Shown here piece by piece: positions 17,099 through 26,604 of a stretch of DNA of 64,000 nt. The stretch's first letter is position 1, and each line of letters starts with the position of its first letter. This stretch comes from Bradyrhizobiaceae bacterium (GTDB lineage Bacteria > Pseudomonadota > Alphaproteobacteria > Rhizobiales > Xanthobacteraceae), in contig CP078014.1 in assembly GCA_020544565.1 (NCBI GenBank), forward strand, positions 3,846,016 through 3,910,015, in the 5' to 3' direction. The translations under genes and the position numbers were made by a program. The notes beneath the pieces are model-generated. The model saw nothing but the letters and a program-made list of their open reading frames with translations. It did no database searches and was not told where the DNA came from.

Positions 17099-17956
17099 AT
17101 GGACTTAATTCCGCAATACTTGTTCAACGGGCTGGTCGTCGGCTCGAGTTATGCGCTGATTGCGCTCGGGCTGACGGCCGTCTTCGGATTGATGAATCTA
17201 GCGAACTTCGCCCACGGTCAATTCTATATGCTGGGGGGCTTCGTCGGCTTCTGGCTGACGAGGCGCGCCGGACTTCCCTTTTTTCTGGCCGTGGGTGTGA
17301 CCACCATCGCAATTGGATGTGCCGGTTATCTGCTGGAGAAGTTTCTGTTCCGGCGGCTACGACAGGCGCCGCTTATGAGTTCGGTGCTGGCTACCATCGG
17401 ACTCGCAATCGTGCTCGAGAACGGAGCGCGGCTGCTCTGGGGGCCGAGTCCTGAGCGGATCTTCAGCGGCCTTCCGTCGCAAACGATCGAGTTGTTCGGC
17501 GTCTTTGCCACGCCCGAGCGCCTCATCACCATCGTGCTGACCTTCGTGCTCATCGGGCTGCTCGAGTACTGCCTCTACTTCACCCGGGCGGGAATGGAAG
17601 TGCGGGCCACCTTTCAGCAAAAGGAGGCTGCGGCGCTTGTCGGCATCGATGTCGAGAAGCTCTATGCGCTTACTTTTGCGCTCGGCGCGGGTCTTGCGGC
17701 ACTTGCCGGCGTCATGCTCGGTTCGATCTTCGTCGTGCAGCCGAGCATGGGTGGCATTGCGACGCTGAAGGCATTTATTGTGGTCATCGTCGGCGGCCTG
17801 GGCAATTTTGTCGGCGCCATCGCCGGTGGACTATTGCTCGGTGTCGCGGAGAGCTTCGGCAGCATCATCTCCTCCGCTTACAAGGATGCCATCGGCTTCG
17901 TTCTCGTAATTGCGGTCCTGCTCTACAAGCCCGACGGACTATTTGGGAAGCGATGA
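17099..17956 (+). CDS. livH: Liv-type ABC permease LivH
   Basis: Membrane subunit of 285 residues: LIPQYLFNGLVVGSSYALIALGLT at the N-terminus, then NFAHGQFYMLGGFVGFW, the typical LivH helix 2. The docking loop FQQKEAAALVGIDVEKLY is intact. It lies 23 bp behind the truncated receptor gene and overlaps LivM by 4 bp. The permease set itself looks undamaged, although its receptor gene is broken. Confidence 0.91.
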   Translation: MDLIPQYLFNGLVVGSSYALIALGLTAVFGLMNLANFAHGQFYMLGGFVGFWLTRRAGLPFFLAVGVTTIAIGCAGYLLEKFLFRRLRQAPLMSSVLATIGLAIVLENGARLLWGPSPERIFSGLPSQTIELFGVFATPERLITIVLTFVLIGLLEYCLYFTRAGMEVRATFQQKEAAALVGIDVEKLYALTFALGAGLAALAGVMLGSIFVVQPSMGGIATLKAFIVVIVGGLGNFVGAIAGGLLLGVAESFGSIISSAYKDAIGFVLVIAVLLYKPDGLFGKR

Positions 17957-18948
17957 TGCAGTTTATAAATCCAAGGTTGGGCGGATCAACCCGGGCCATT
18001 CTGCTCGTGCTCGCGGTGATTGCCGTAGTGCCGTTATTCGTTAGCGACAACTACTACCTTCACGTCCTGACGATGGCCTTTATCTTCGTAATCCTGGCGG
18101 CCAGCCTCGATTTGCTTGTAGGTGTCGCCGGGCTGTTATCACTTGGACATACCGCGTTCTTTGGACTGGGCGCCTATGTGTCCGCGCTGGCCACTATTCA
18201 TCTCGGTACCGGTTTCTGGATTGATCTTCCATTGGCGGGAGCGATCGCAGCGCTTTTGGCGCTGATACTTGGCTTTGCGATTCTGAATGTCCGCGGGCAT
18301 CGCTTTGTTATCTCGACCATCGCGATATCGGAGCTTGCTCGGCTCGTGGCTTACAACTGGACTGGTGTTACCGGCGGGCAGATCGGTCTGTCGCTGCCGA
18401 AGACGGAATCGATGAATACGCCGTTCGGCTCGCTGTCCTTCTCCTCGCCAGTCGTCATGTACTATCTCTTGGCGGTGATAGCATTGGTATCGACGTGCGT
18501 GATTTACAGGATTGCGTCGTCGACCATTGGGCTCGGTATGAAGGGCTTGCGTGAAAACGACAATCTTGCTGAAGCGGTTGGCGTTGATACCCGTATGATG
18601 GCGACCGTTGCGTTCGTGGTCAGTGCGTTCTTCGCTGGCGTCGCGGGTGCGATGTACGCGCATTTTATGTCGTTTGTCTCTCCGGATCTGTTCTATTTTT
18701 CTTACATGACGACCATGCTGGTCATGGTCATTCTCGGAGGCAAGGGGACGATCATCGGTCCGGCTTTCGGCGCGCTGATCTTTACAATTCTACCTGAGAG
18801 CCTGCGCGTCGCGAGTGAATACCGGCTGATCATTTTCGGTGCGCTGCTGGCGTTGCTTGCGGTCGCTGTCCCAGGTGGTCTGGCGCAATTGTTCAAAAAC
18901 ATCACCTCGAGCCGAACCAGGGAGGCTGAATTTGTGGATCAGCGCTGA
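17953..18948 (+). CDS. livM: Liv-type ABC permease LivM
   Basis: 331 residues, about nine hydrophobic segments, with SLGHTAFFGLGAYVSA and the docking loop LRENDNLAEAVGVDTRMMA. The ATG overlaps the livH stop (ATGA). Its 3' end overlaps the following ATPase by 17 bp because that gene's ribosome-binding site lies inside this frame. Codon use is more A/T-tolerant than in the GC-rich blocks further right. Confidence 0.91.
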   Translation: MMQFINPRLGGSTRAILLVLAVIAVVPLFVSDNYYLHVLTMAFIFVILAASLDLLVGVAGLLSLGHTAFFGLGAYVSALATIHLGTGFWIDLPLAGAIAALLALILGFAILNVRGHRFVISTIAISELARLVAYNWTGVTGGQIGLSLPKTESMNTPFGSLSFSSPVVMYYLLAVIALVSTCVIYRIASSTIGLGMKGLRENDNLAEAVGVDTRMMATVAFVVSAFFAGVAGAMYAHFMSFVSPDLFYFSYMTTMLVMVILGGKGTIIGPAFGALIFTILPESLRVASEYRLIIFGALLALLAVAVPGGLAQLFKNITSSRTREAEFVDQR

Positions 18949-19684
18949 AAAGATCGACATGGAATTCGGCGGTGTTCGCGCACTGAAGTCGGTCTCGTTC
19001 CAGGCTCATACCGGCAAGCTTACCAGCATCATTGGTCCGAACGGAGCGGGCAAGAGCACGCTCTTGTCAGTGATATCGGGTTTCCAGCATCCGACGCGTG
19101 GATTGGTCAGCTTTGGCAACGATGTCATCACCAATTGGAAGCCTTATCGCATCGCCCGGCATGGTATTGTCCGTACCTTTCAGAAAACCGAGGTTTTTGG
19201 CGAGCTGAGCGCGCTCGAGGCGGTGGAGATCGGCGCGATGCGGCGGCGGCCGGCGACTTTGTCCCATATGTTCGACGGTCGCAGGGCGCGCGAGCCGCTT
19301 CGCCGCGACGCGCTGGAAGCACTTGAGTTGTGCGGTCTTGCCCGTCAGGTCGGGGTGAGATGTGCCGAACTCTCCTATGGCGAACAGCGTTTGCTGGGCG
19401 TTGCTGTCGCGCTCGCCTCGCAGCCGCGTATGCTGCTGCTCGACGAACCGGCGTCCGGTTTGAATCAGGTCGACGCGCATCGGCTCGGAAAGCTTCTGAC
19501 CAGTATTACCGATCAGGGCATCGGCATAATTCTGGTGGAGCACAACATGCAGCTCGTGATGAGCGTATCGAATTATGTGATCGTCCTTCATCATGGCGAA
19601 AAGATCGCCGAGGGCTTGCCTGCGGATATCTCGCGTGATCGAGCCGTTATCGACGCTTATCTGGGGGCGGAATATGCTGCTTGA
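18932..19684 (+). CDS. livG: Liv-type ABC ATPase LivG
   Basis: 250 residues. The TTG at 18932 is the likely start because GGGAGG lies 6 bp upstream; a longer frame from 18839 only shadows livM. Walker A GPNGAGKS (about residues 36-43), signature LSYGEQRLLGVAVAL, Walker B LLLLDEPASGLN and the H-loop VEHNM are present. It overlaps the livF start by 11 bp. Energises uptake by the LivHM channel above. Confidence 0.9.
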   Translation: MWISAEKIDMEFGGVRALKSVSFQAHTGKLTSIIGPNGAGKSTLLSVISGFQHPTRGLVSFGNDVITNWKPYRIARHGIVRTFQKTEVFGELSALEAVEIGAMRRRPATLSHMFDGRRAREPLRRDALEALELCGLARQVGVRCAELSYGEQRLLGVAVALASQPRMLLLDEPASGLNQVDAHRLGKLLTSITDQGIGIILVEHNMQLVMSVSNYVIVLHHGEKIAEGLPADISRDRAVIDAYLGAEYAA

Positions 19685-20381
19685 TCTTCGCAATGTGGCT
19701 TGCAGCTACGGCGCCGCGCGCGCATTGCATGACGTTTCGCTGAACGTCGAATCTGGTGAAATCGTTGCCCTGATCGGTTCAAATGGAGCGGGAAAATCCA
19801 CAACTCTGCGCGCGATATCAGGTCTGATGCCGGTTCAGAGCGGATCAATATGGTGCATGGGGCAGCGGATAGATTCACAGAAGCCAATGCAGATCGTGGC
19901 GGCCGGGATCGCCCATTGTCCGGAGGAGAGAAAGATCTGGCCGCATATGACGGTGCTGGAGCATCTCCGCCTTGGCGCATCGAGAACGAGTGACAAGCGG
20001 AGTGTTTCAGCTCAGATCGAGAAGATCCAGATGCTGTTTCCGATATTGCGCGAGCGGATGATCCAGCGTGTCGGAACGATGTCAGGCGGACAGCAGCAGA
20101 TGGTCGCGATTGGCCGCGCGCTGATGTCGATTCCGAAACTCCTGCTGTTGGATGAACCGTCGCTCGGACTTGCGCCGAAGGTCATTGCTGAAGTCGCCGA
20201 GGCGATTCGAGAGATCAATAGGTCCGGCACTGCAGTTCTGATCGTCGAACAGAATGCGTTCCTTGCACTTGGCGTGTCGCACCGAGCCTACGTTATCGAA
20301 AACGGATCAATCGTGAAGGCAGCGGCGGCCGAGAGCCTTCGCGATGATCCGGCCATCCGAACCGCGTATCTTGGGTTATAG
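19674..20381 (+). CDS. livF: Liv-type ABC ATPase LivF
   Basis: 235 residues starting at ATG 19674, with a G-rich ribosome-binding site (GGGGGCGG) upstream. Walker A GSNGAGKS, signature MSGGQQQMVAIGRAL and Walker B LLLLDEPSLGLAP are intact. The amidohydrolase gene follows after 11 bp, so transport and deamination genes are very probably cotranscribed. Confidence 0.92.
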   Translation: MLLDLRNVACSYGAARALHDVSLNVESGEIVALIGSNGAGKSTTLRAISGLMPVQSGSIWCMGQRIDSQKPMQIVAAGIAHCPEERKIWPHMTVLEHLRLGASRTSDKRSVSAQIEKIQMLFPILRERMIQRVGTMSGGQQQMVAIGRALMSIPKLLLLDEPSLGLAPKVIAEVAEAIREINRSGTAVLIVEQNAFLALGVSHRAYVIENGSIVKAAAAESLRDDPAIRTAYLGL

Positions 20382-20392
20382 GCACTTTTATC

Positions 20393-21841
20393 ATGCGCAT
20401 TCTGCTGAAAAATATCAAAGCGCTCCACACCTGCGATGACCGGCGCCAGGTCCTTCGGGGTGCCTATCTGGTTGTTGACGATGGCGTGATCCGGGAAGTC
20501 GGTGCAGGAGCGGCCCCGAGCGGCGTCTTCGATCGAGAGGTCGATCTCACCGATTGCATCGTCATGCCGGGTTTCGTCAATATTCACCATCATTTCTACC
20601 AGAGTGTTACGCGGGCTGTGCCGGCTGCGCAGCGCGGGCACCTCATTGGGTGGTTGAAGCTGGTCTATCCGATCTGGTCGAAATTGACGCCTGCCGATCT
20701 TGCTGTCGCAACTTCTGCCGCATGTGCCGAGTTGCTGCTCACCGGATGCACGACGACGGTCGATCATTCCTATTTGCTGCCTGGAGCGCTTCCCGAATTT
20801 GTCGATGAGGAGGTCAGGGCGGCGCTCGAAACCGGCATAAGACTTCACCTTGTCCGCGGTAGTCTGACCACCTTTGAAGATGACATTGAATCGGAGCTCA
20901 CCGCCCTACTGGGAGCGAAAGCTGGTGGCCTCCTGGATGACGAGTCTCTTGTGTTGTCCGACATGAGACGAGCGGCAGAACGATATCATGACACGTCCTT
21001 CGGCTCCCGTATTCAAATCGGCTTCGGGCCGACGACGGTGACGTACAATAACCCGCAGTTCATGCGCGATGTCGCCTCGCTCGCGACGGAATTCGGCTGT
21101 GGACTGCATACTCATTTCCATCCACGCACGGACGAACGCGAGGTAGCCGGGAGGCTTCCGGCCGGCAACCCGAGTGGATTTTTGAAGGAGACAGGCTGGC
21201 TACGCCCCGGAACTTGGTTCGCTCATTCGACCCGGCTTAACGATCACGAGATCGGCGTTCTCGCCGATGCCGGCTGCTCGATTGCCCATTGCCCTCGCAT
21301 GATCCTTCGCTTAGGAGCACGTGTGCCGCCGATTCATGCGTATCGGCGGCGAGGCATCAGAGTGGGAGTTGGCGTCGACGGGGCGGCCAGCAACGATGCT
21401 GGATCGATGATCGGTGAAGTCCGGTTGGTGCCTTTGTTGCATCGGTTGGCTGGCGGAGAGGGCAACGTTCCACATCAAGAGTGGATTGATCCGGATGATG
21501 CGCTCGATATGGCGACGCGGGTCGGAGCCGATATTTTGGGTCGCAGCGATATCGGTGTCCTTGCTCCTGGCATGGCGGCGGACGTCACGGCTTTCAAATT
21601 GGACGCGATAGGATATGCAGGTGCGGTTGTTGATCCCCTGACTGCGTTGATATTGGCTGGAAGCGAGTCGCGCTCATTTCTCACAATGGTGAACGGCGAG
21701 ATCAAGGTCTTGAATGGCGCGCTCTGCGATCAGAATGAGGATCGGTTGCGCAGAAACCTTGATTCTTCGGCGATCCGGATTCTCGATGAGATCGCGCCAC
21801 TCACTGGCATTTCCTACGAAAAATATCCCTCTCGAATCTAG
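20393..21841 (+). CDS. 8-oxoguanine deaminase-like amidohydrolase (TrzA/AtzB group)
   Basis: Metal-dependent aminohydrolase, 482 residues. The beta-lactonase-type barrel carries PGFVNIHHHFYQSVTRAVPA (metal ligands His65 and His67), GLHTHFHPR, WFAHSTRLNDHE and GVGVDGAASNDAGSM (catalytic Asp). The HHHxYQ and AVPA pattern is typical of 8-oxoguanine deaminase and hydroxyatrazine-type enzymes, which release ammonia from an N-heterocycle. ATG 20393 fits the family start. It sits between LivF and a GntR gene, with a glutamate-dehydrogenase-type gene downstream. Exact substrate (8-oxoguanine, another purine or a triazine-like ring) is undecided. Confidence 0.86.
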   Translation: MRILLKNIKALHTCDDRRQVLRGAYLVVDDGVIREVGAGAAPSGVFDREVDLTDCIVMPGFVNIHHHFYQSVTRAVPAAQRGHLIGWLKLVYPIWSKLTPADLAVATSAACAELLLTGCTTTVDHSYLLPGALPEFVDEEVRAALETGIRLHLVRGSLTTFEDDIESELTALLGAKAGGLLDDESLVLSDMRRAAERYHDTSFGSRIQIGFGPTTVTYNNPQFMRDVASLATEFGCGLHTHFHPRTDEREVAGRLPAGNPSGFLKETGWLRPGTWFAHSTRLNDHEIGVLADAGCSIAHCPRMILRLGARVPPIHAYRRRGIRVGVGVDGAASNDAGSMIGEVRLVPLLHRLAGGEGNVPHQEWIDPDDALDMATRVGADILGRSDIGVLAPGMAADVTAFKLDAIGYAGAVVDPLTALILAGSESRSFLTMVNGEIKVLNGALCDQNEDRLRRNLDSSAIRILDEIAPLTGISYEKYPSRI

Positions 21842-21852
21842 AAAATACTGCA

Positions 21853-22581
21853 ATGGCAAAATCATCAGAGAATTCCAAATCCCGTTCGAGCCAGATCTCT
21901 ATTGCCCAGGAAGCCTCCGAATCGATGACGGTGGCGCAAAGAATTCGTCAGGAGCTCGAGGATGACATTGTTTACGGGAAGCTCCGCCCAGGCGAGCGGA
22001 TTGATGAGATCGGGCTTGGACAGCGGTACTCCGTTTCCCGTACTCCCGTGCGGGAAGCGCTCAACTACCTTGCTTCCTCCGGGCTTGTGACAATCAAGCC
22101 TCATCAGGGCGCGACCGTTGCGGAACTTAGCTTGTCGAAGCTTATCGAGCTTTTTGATGTGATGGCTGCGCTCGAGGGATTTTGCGTGAAGCTGGCAGCG
22201 CGACGCGTCACGCCATTTGAATTGAAACAAATAAAGAAAAGTCATGAAGTTTGCGCGAAGTTCGCATTGAACGATGACGCCATAGGCTTCTTCGAGAAGA
22301 ACAACGAGTTCCACAACTTGCTTTATGAAGCTTCGGGGAACGAAACGCTGATTGAAATGACGAAGGGACTTCGGCGCAGGGTGGCACCCTACAGACGGTA
22401 TGCTACCTTTCAGGGGACGCGCATGCAGGAATCCGTGGGCGAGCATGCGGCGATCGTCGCGGCTATTGAGGCGAAAGATGGCGTACTAGCCGAGCAATTG
22501 ATGGCTAAGCATCTGTCGTTGCTGGTGCTGGGCTTTGCGGACCTCGTTGCTGCGATTAGGAAAGAACGCAACGAGGGCTAG
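21853..22581 (+). CDS. GntR-family regulator (FCD subfamily)
   Basis: 242 residues: serine-rich N-terminal tail, winged HTH at about 25-95 with SVSRTPVREALNYLASSGLV and wing PHQGATV, then an FCD domain. It follows the deaminase by 11 bp and precedes the dehydrogenase by 48 bp on the same strand, so it is likely an autoregulated local repressor responding to the imported heterocycle or its product. This is among the most A/T-rich parts of the window (about 42% G+C in the 60 bases at 22201). Confidence 0.89.
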   Translation: MAKSSENSKSRSSQISIAQEASESMTVAQRIRQELEDDIVYGKLRPGERIDEIGLGQRYSVSRTPVREALNYLASSGLVTIKPHQGATVAELSLSKLIELFDVMAALEGFCVKLAARRVTPFELKQIKKSHEVCAKFALNDDAIGFFEKNNEFHNLLYEASGNETLIEMTKGLRRRVAPYRRYATFQGTRMQESVGEHAAIVAAIEAKDGVLAEQLMAKHLSLLVLGFADLVAAIRKERNEG

Positions 22582-22629
22582 TGGTTAGCTGTCCCGGGTA
22601 CATTTCAAGCAATTGAGGGTGGAGGAAAC

Positions 22630-23889
22630 GTGACTGTTTACAGCGGGCCGGTCTTTGACATGGCTGTAAAACAATTCGAAGTCATCGCGAACTATCTCTC
22701 AATTCCGGAGGACGCGCGGACGCGATTGCTGATGCCGAAGCGTGCGGTCACGGTGTCCTGTCCAATTCATCGCGACGACGGTACGACGGCAGTCTTCGAA
22801 GGTTATCGTGTCCAGCATCACCTCACTCTCGGGCCCACCAAGGGCGGAACGCGTTTCGCGACCAGTGTCGATCTCGGTGAAGTCGCTGCCCTTGCCATCT
22901 GGATGAGCTGGAAGTGTGCCCTCGTTGGGCTGCCCTATGGGGGAGCCAAGGGCGGCGTCTGTGTGGATCCGGCGAGTCTGTCAAAGCGCGAGCTCGAAGC
23001 GCTCTCACGCCGCTACATGCAGGAGATGATTCCCTTCGTTGGTCCTCACACCGACGTCATGGCGCCTGATATGGGCACCAACGAGCAGGTGATGGCGTGG
23101 TTCATGGACACCTATTCAATGTATCAAGGCAAGACCGTGACGGAAATCGTCACTGGTAAGCCGGTCAGTGCAGGCGGAACGTTGGGGCGCCGCGAGGCAA
23201 CTGGCCGGGGAGTTGCGCATATGACGCGCCGGGTGATGAACGATCGGGGCATCAACGTCAATCATGCAACCGCCGTGGTGCAGGGATTTGGCAACGTCGG
23301 ATCGATCGCGGCGCTCGAGTTGCACAACATGGGCGTTAAAGTGATCGCGGTGAGCGATCATACCGGAGCGCTTTATCGAGCGGCCGGTCTCGACATTCCA
23401 GAGTTGGCGCTGCATGCAGCAACCCATGGCAGCATCGCTGGCTATTCAAACGAACTCGCGCTCGATCCGAAGGAAATCTTCACGTTGCCATGTGATGTCA
23501 TCGTGCCGGCCGCGATGGAGCGTGTGATTGACGCCACTGTCGCCGCGAATCTGCGGTGCCGCATCATCGCGGAGGGGGCCAACGGACCGACGACACCGGA
23601 AGCGGATCTTGTTCTTACGCAGCGGCAAGATGAGATCTTCCTGATCCCGGATATTCTGTGCAACTCCGGCGGCGTGATCGTGAGCTATTTCGAATGGGTG
23701 CAGGATCTGCAGCAGCTTTTCTGGGAAGAGGAAGAGGTCGTGCAGCGCGAGTACCGGATTCTCGACCGCGCCTTTGATAGGATGGTGGCGCGGGCACGCC
23801 AAGACAAGGTGTTCAACCGAACAGCGGCGATGGCCATAGGCGTCAAGCGTGTGCAAGGGGCCAAGAACACACGAGGCCTGTTCCCCTAG
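22630..23889 (+). CDS. Glu/Leu/Phe/Val dehydrogenase
   Basis: NAD(P)-dependent amino-acid dehydrogenase, 419 residues. The N-terminal dimerisation domain has LTLGPTKGGTRF, and the catalytic lysine lies in LPYGGAKGGVCVDP; the C-terminal Rossmann domain carries VVQGFGNVGSIAA. The length fits hexameric glutamate dehydrogenase. GTG start at 22630 with a GGAGG-type site directly upstream. Next to a deaminase, it may fix released ammonia onto 2-oxoglutarate or deaminate an imported amino acid. It converges on the SDR gene, with a terminator between. Confidence 0.92.
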   Translation: MTVYSGPVFDMAVKQFEVIANYLSIPEDARTRLLMPKRAVTVSCPIHRDDGTTAVFEGYRVQHHLTLGPTKGGTRFATSVDLGEVAALAIWMSWKCALVGLPYGGAKGGVCVDPASLSKRELEALSRRYMQEMIPFVGPHTDVMAPDMGTNEQVMAWFMDTYSMYQGKTVTEIVTGKPVSAGGTLGRREATGRGVAHMTRRVMNDRGINVNHATAVVQGFGNVGSIAALELHNMGVKVIAVSDHTGALYRAAGLDIPELALHAATHGSIAGYSNELALDPKEIFTLPCDVIVPAAMERVIDATVAANLRCRIIAEGANGPTTPEADLVLTQRQDEIFLIPDILCNSGGVIVSYFEWVQDLQQLFWEEEEVVQREYRILDRAFDRMVARARQDKVFNRTAAMAIGVKRVQGAKNTRGLFP

Positions 23890-24155
23890 TTCTTTTCAAT
23901 GGCTTCATTGTCTCGGGAATAAGCAACGAGCGTTTCGCGCGGGGAATTCTTGATCGTTTTCGACTGACTTAATCCGGCGGTTGCGACTGTATTTTACGCG
24001 GAGATAAAAAGATGAAGATAGGGGTTTCGAAGTAAAGACTGTTTCCGATGGAATGGACCGGAATGGGTTTCCGAGGGAGCTGGCAATGTTTGTGAATGAA
24101 CGAAGTTGTTCAAGTTTGAATTTGCGTCCGCGATTTGACGTGGTTTGTGCCAAAC
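23890..24155. other. Intergenic stretch, nothing recognised
   Basis: Together with the terminator this is a 330-bp gap between convergent genes. Its sequence is A/T-richer than the neighbours. The minus-strand frame at 23905-24153 has no family resemblance, no ribosome-binding site and crosses the likely read-out from the SDR terminator. I see no RNA gene in it. Confidence 0.5.
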
Positions 24156-24190
24156 AAAGCTCACGGATGAGCGGATCATCCGTGAGCTTT
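24156..24190 (-). terminator. Rho-independent terminator of the hyu operon
   Basis: Perfect 15-bp arms AAAGCTCACGGATGA / TCATCCGTGAGCTTT with a 5-base loop, 29 bp past the SDR stop. Read on the minus strand the stem ends in a T-rich run (TTTGTTT). The A/T ends of the arms could allow it to act in both directions and also stop gdh-side transcripts. Confidence 0.8.
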
Positions 24191-24219
24191 CGGGCCGGAT
24201 ACCTTGTTTCAGATAAAAC

Positions 24220-25017
24220 CTAGACGTCCCAGCCGCCGTCAACGGCCAGTTCCTGGCCTGTGATGTTGCGGCTATCATCGCATGCAAAGAAGAGCACGGC
24301 ATTCGCGATGTCTTCCGGATACGTGACGCGCTTAAGCGCCATATCCTGAACGTACTCGGCATACACCTGTTCATAGGTCCAGCCGCGAACGCGCGCTTTC
24401 TCACGGCAAAGTTTTTCCATACGAGGCGTGTGTACGATGCCGGGGCAGACAACGTTGCAGTTGATGCCGTATTCGCCGACTTCCAGCGCGACGGTGCGGG
24501 TCAGACCGCGGACACCCCACTTCGACGAACTGTAGGCGGCGCGATATTTGTAGCCGCGCAGGCCAGATGTGCCGCCGATATTGACGATCTTTCCGGCTTT
24601 CCGTTCGATCATCGTGGGAACAATATTCTTGATCGGCAGATATGTGCCGCGAATATTCGCCTCGATGACATAGGAGAAATCGTCAGGCTTGATGTTCTGA
24701 ACCGGAGTTTCGATAGGGCCGGTGACGCCGGCAATGTTCACCAGAATGTCGATCTGGTTGTCGAAGAACTTGCGGGCCTGGGCGCCCATTTCATTGACGG
24801 ACGCTTCGTCGACGACGTCGCAATGACAGACGCCAGCCTTGCGGCCCAATGCGCGGACTTCATTGGCGACCTCCTCAAGAGCAGCGGTGTCTCTTCCAAC
24901 CAGAAAGACGTCAGCGCCTTCCGATGCAATCTTCTTCGTGATTGCACTGCCCATCCCTTTTGCCGCCCCGGTGATGACGGCGCGTTTCCCCTCAAGTTTC
25001 AATGTGTCTCTCCTCAT
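24220..25017 (-). CDS. Short-chain dehydrogenase/reductase
   Basis: Classical SDR of 265 residues: TGAAKGMGSAIT cofactor motif near residues 16-27, NIAGV (NNAG variant), catalytic Ser region IGGTSGLRGYKY with YSSSK (Tyr-x-x-x-Lys) about residues 160-164, and CPGIVHTPRM. The start ATG is 2 bp after the hyuB stop and follows a TCTCT-poor spacer, implying the last gene of a hyuA-hyuB-SDR operon. It would reduce or oxidise a keto/hydroxy group of the ring-opened product. Confidence 0.9.
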   Translation of the reverse strand: MRRDTLKLEGKRAVITGAAKGMGSAITKKIASEGADVFLVGRDTAALEEVANEVRALGRKAGVCHCDVVDEASVNEMGAQARKFFDNQIDILVNIAGVTGPIETPVQNIKPDDFSYVIEANIRGTYLPIKNIVPTMIERKAGKIVNIGGTSGLRGYKYRAAYSSSKWGVRGLTRTVALEVGEYGINCNVVCPGIVHTPRMEKLCREKARVRGWTYEQVYAEYVQDMALKRVTYPEDIANAVLFFACDDSRNITGQELAVDGGWDV

Positions 25018-25019
25018 GG

Positions 25020-26603
25020 TTATGATTTGCCGTAGCCGCCGCCGCCGCAGGATTTCACGACGACGATGTCGCCCCTTTTCAGGGTTACATTGGTTTTTCC
25101 TGGTAGTTTGTAGGGCTGCGAATCCACCGGAATGACTTCGACGGCAAAGAGCTTGCCCGGCTCGCCACCCTCCAGGCCGTAAGGAGGGATGACGGCCCGT
25201 TCGAACATCGTCGTCAGCGAAACCGTATCGCCGGTCACCCGGTATGCGCGATGCTGCCCTTCGCCGCCGCGGTGACGCCCGGCGCCACCCGAGCCGGAAC
25301 GAAGCCGCTGATAGGCGATCTGCAGCGGATACTCCGCTTCGATCACCTCTGCGGGCGTGTTCATGACGTTTGACATATGCACGCGCAAGGCCGGCATGCC
25401 GTCCCGGTCGACACGCGCGCCCTCTCCGCCGCCGTGTGTTTCATAAAGCGTCGTCCAGCGCCCATCCTCGTGCTGGCCCGCGAACAACAGCAGGCCGGAC
25501 GTCGTTGGCCCGCCAGCGGTCAGCTTTTCCGGATAAAGATGCTCGAACGCGCGGAAGATGGCATCGGCAATGCGTTGGGACGTTTCATGGTTGCCGCCCA
25601 CGACCGGCTTGTCGAAACCGGGATTGAGGATCGATCCCGGCCGCGTCCGAATGTGGACAGGCCGGAAACATCCGCCATTCGGCGGAATGTCAGAGCCGAA
25701 CAGCGCGCGGATCACGTAGTAAACCGATGCACCCGCAATAAATGGCGTTGTATTGATCGGCCCCGCGACGGCGTCGGCCGTTTCCGTGAAATCGAAGGTT
25801 GCCTCATCCCCTTCGATGGTAATGCGAACGCGAATGGCGACGGGATCGCCGCCTGCGGCGTCGTCATCCAGAAAGTCCTCGCCTGTATAGATGCCGTCCG
25901 GAATAGCCATGATCGCCTGGCGCATGCGCGCTTCGGAGATGTCATGCAATTGCGAGATTGCGTTGCGGATCAGATCGGCGCCGTGCGCCTCGCAGAGGGC
26001 TTTGAAGCGCCGTTCCGCCACGAGCGTTGCGGCGATCTGGGCGAGAATGTCGCCCTCCCGCTCTGCCGCGCCGCGGACGTTCGACAGGATGATGTCGAGC
26101 TTCTCTCGTTCGATACCGGCGCTCGTTCCAACACGCAGGGGGCTGATCCTCAGACCTTCGGCCCATGCGTCTCGCGCGAACGGGACATAACTTCCGGCAA
26201 CGGCGCCGCCGGTATCCGCCCAGTGCGCCAGACTGACCGCGAACGACAGGAGGCGGCCCTCGATGAAGATTGGCCGGATTGCTTTTACGTCAGGAAGATG
26301 ATTGCCGCCGACTTCGGGCAGATTGAGAAACCAAACGTCGCCCGGTTGAAGTTTGTCCGCCGGGACCCGCTTGAGAAACTCCTGAACGGTAAAGCACATC
26401 ACGCCCATATGCATGGGAATGTCGCGCCCTTGTGAAATCAGGAGGCCTTGATGGTCCGTCATTGCCGACGACAGGTCGCCCGCTTCGCGCAGCAGGGGTG
26501 AGCGGGCTGCGCGCATCACCGTCAGGGAGATTTCTTCAGCCATGCCGAAAAGCGCGTTCGAAATCACTTCGAGGGTGAAGGGATCGGCTGTTGTGGCTGA
26601 CAT
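25020..26603 (-). CDS. hyuB: Hydantoinase B / oxoprolinase family subunit
   Basis: 527 residues of the HyuB family (PF02538): DPFTLEVISNALFGMAEE at the start, then SLAHWADTGG, DYTE-equivalent FDFTETADAVAGPINTT and the C-terminal GSGGAGRHRGGEG with a glycine-rich end. With HyuA it forms ATP-dependent N-methylhydantoinase, 5-oxoprolinase or acetone-carboxylase-like enzymes that open cyclic amides. Only one base separates it from the hyuA stop, and 2 bp from the SDR start. Confidence 0.93.
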   Translation of the reverse strand: MSATTADPFTLEVISNALFGMAEEISLTVMRAARSPLLREAGDLSSAMTDHQGLLISQGRDIPMHMGVMCFTVQEFLKRVPADKLQPGDVWFLNLPEVGGNHLPDVKAIRPIFIEGRLLSFAVSLAHWADTGGAVAGSYVPFARDAWAEGLRISPLRVGTSAGIEREKLDIILSNVRGAAEREGDILAQIAATLVAERRFKALCEAHGADLIRNAISQLHDISEARMRQAIMAIPDGIYTGEDFLDDDAAGGDPVAIRVRITIEGDEATFDFTETADAVAGPINTTPFIAGASVYYVIRALFGSDIPPNGGCFRPVHIRTRPGSILNPGFDKPVVGGNHETSQRIADAIFRAFEHLYPEKLTAGGPTTSGLLLFAGQHEDGRWTTLYETHGGGEGARVDRDGMPALRVHMSNVMNTPAEVIEAEYPLQIAYQRLRSGSGGAGRHRGGEGQHRAYRVTGDTVSLTTMFERAVIPPYGLEGGEPGKLFAVEVIPVDSQPYKLPGKTNVTLKRGDIVVVKSCGGGGYGKS

Positions 26604-26604
26604 C

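Noticed and set aside
23905..24153. 82-codon minus-strand frame in the intergenic gap
   Set aside because: No ribosome-binding site or recognisable pattern and located just past the SDR terminator.
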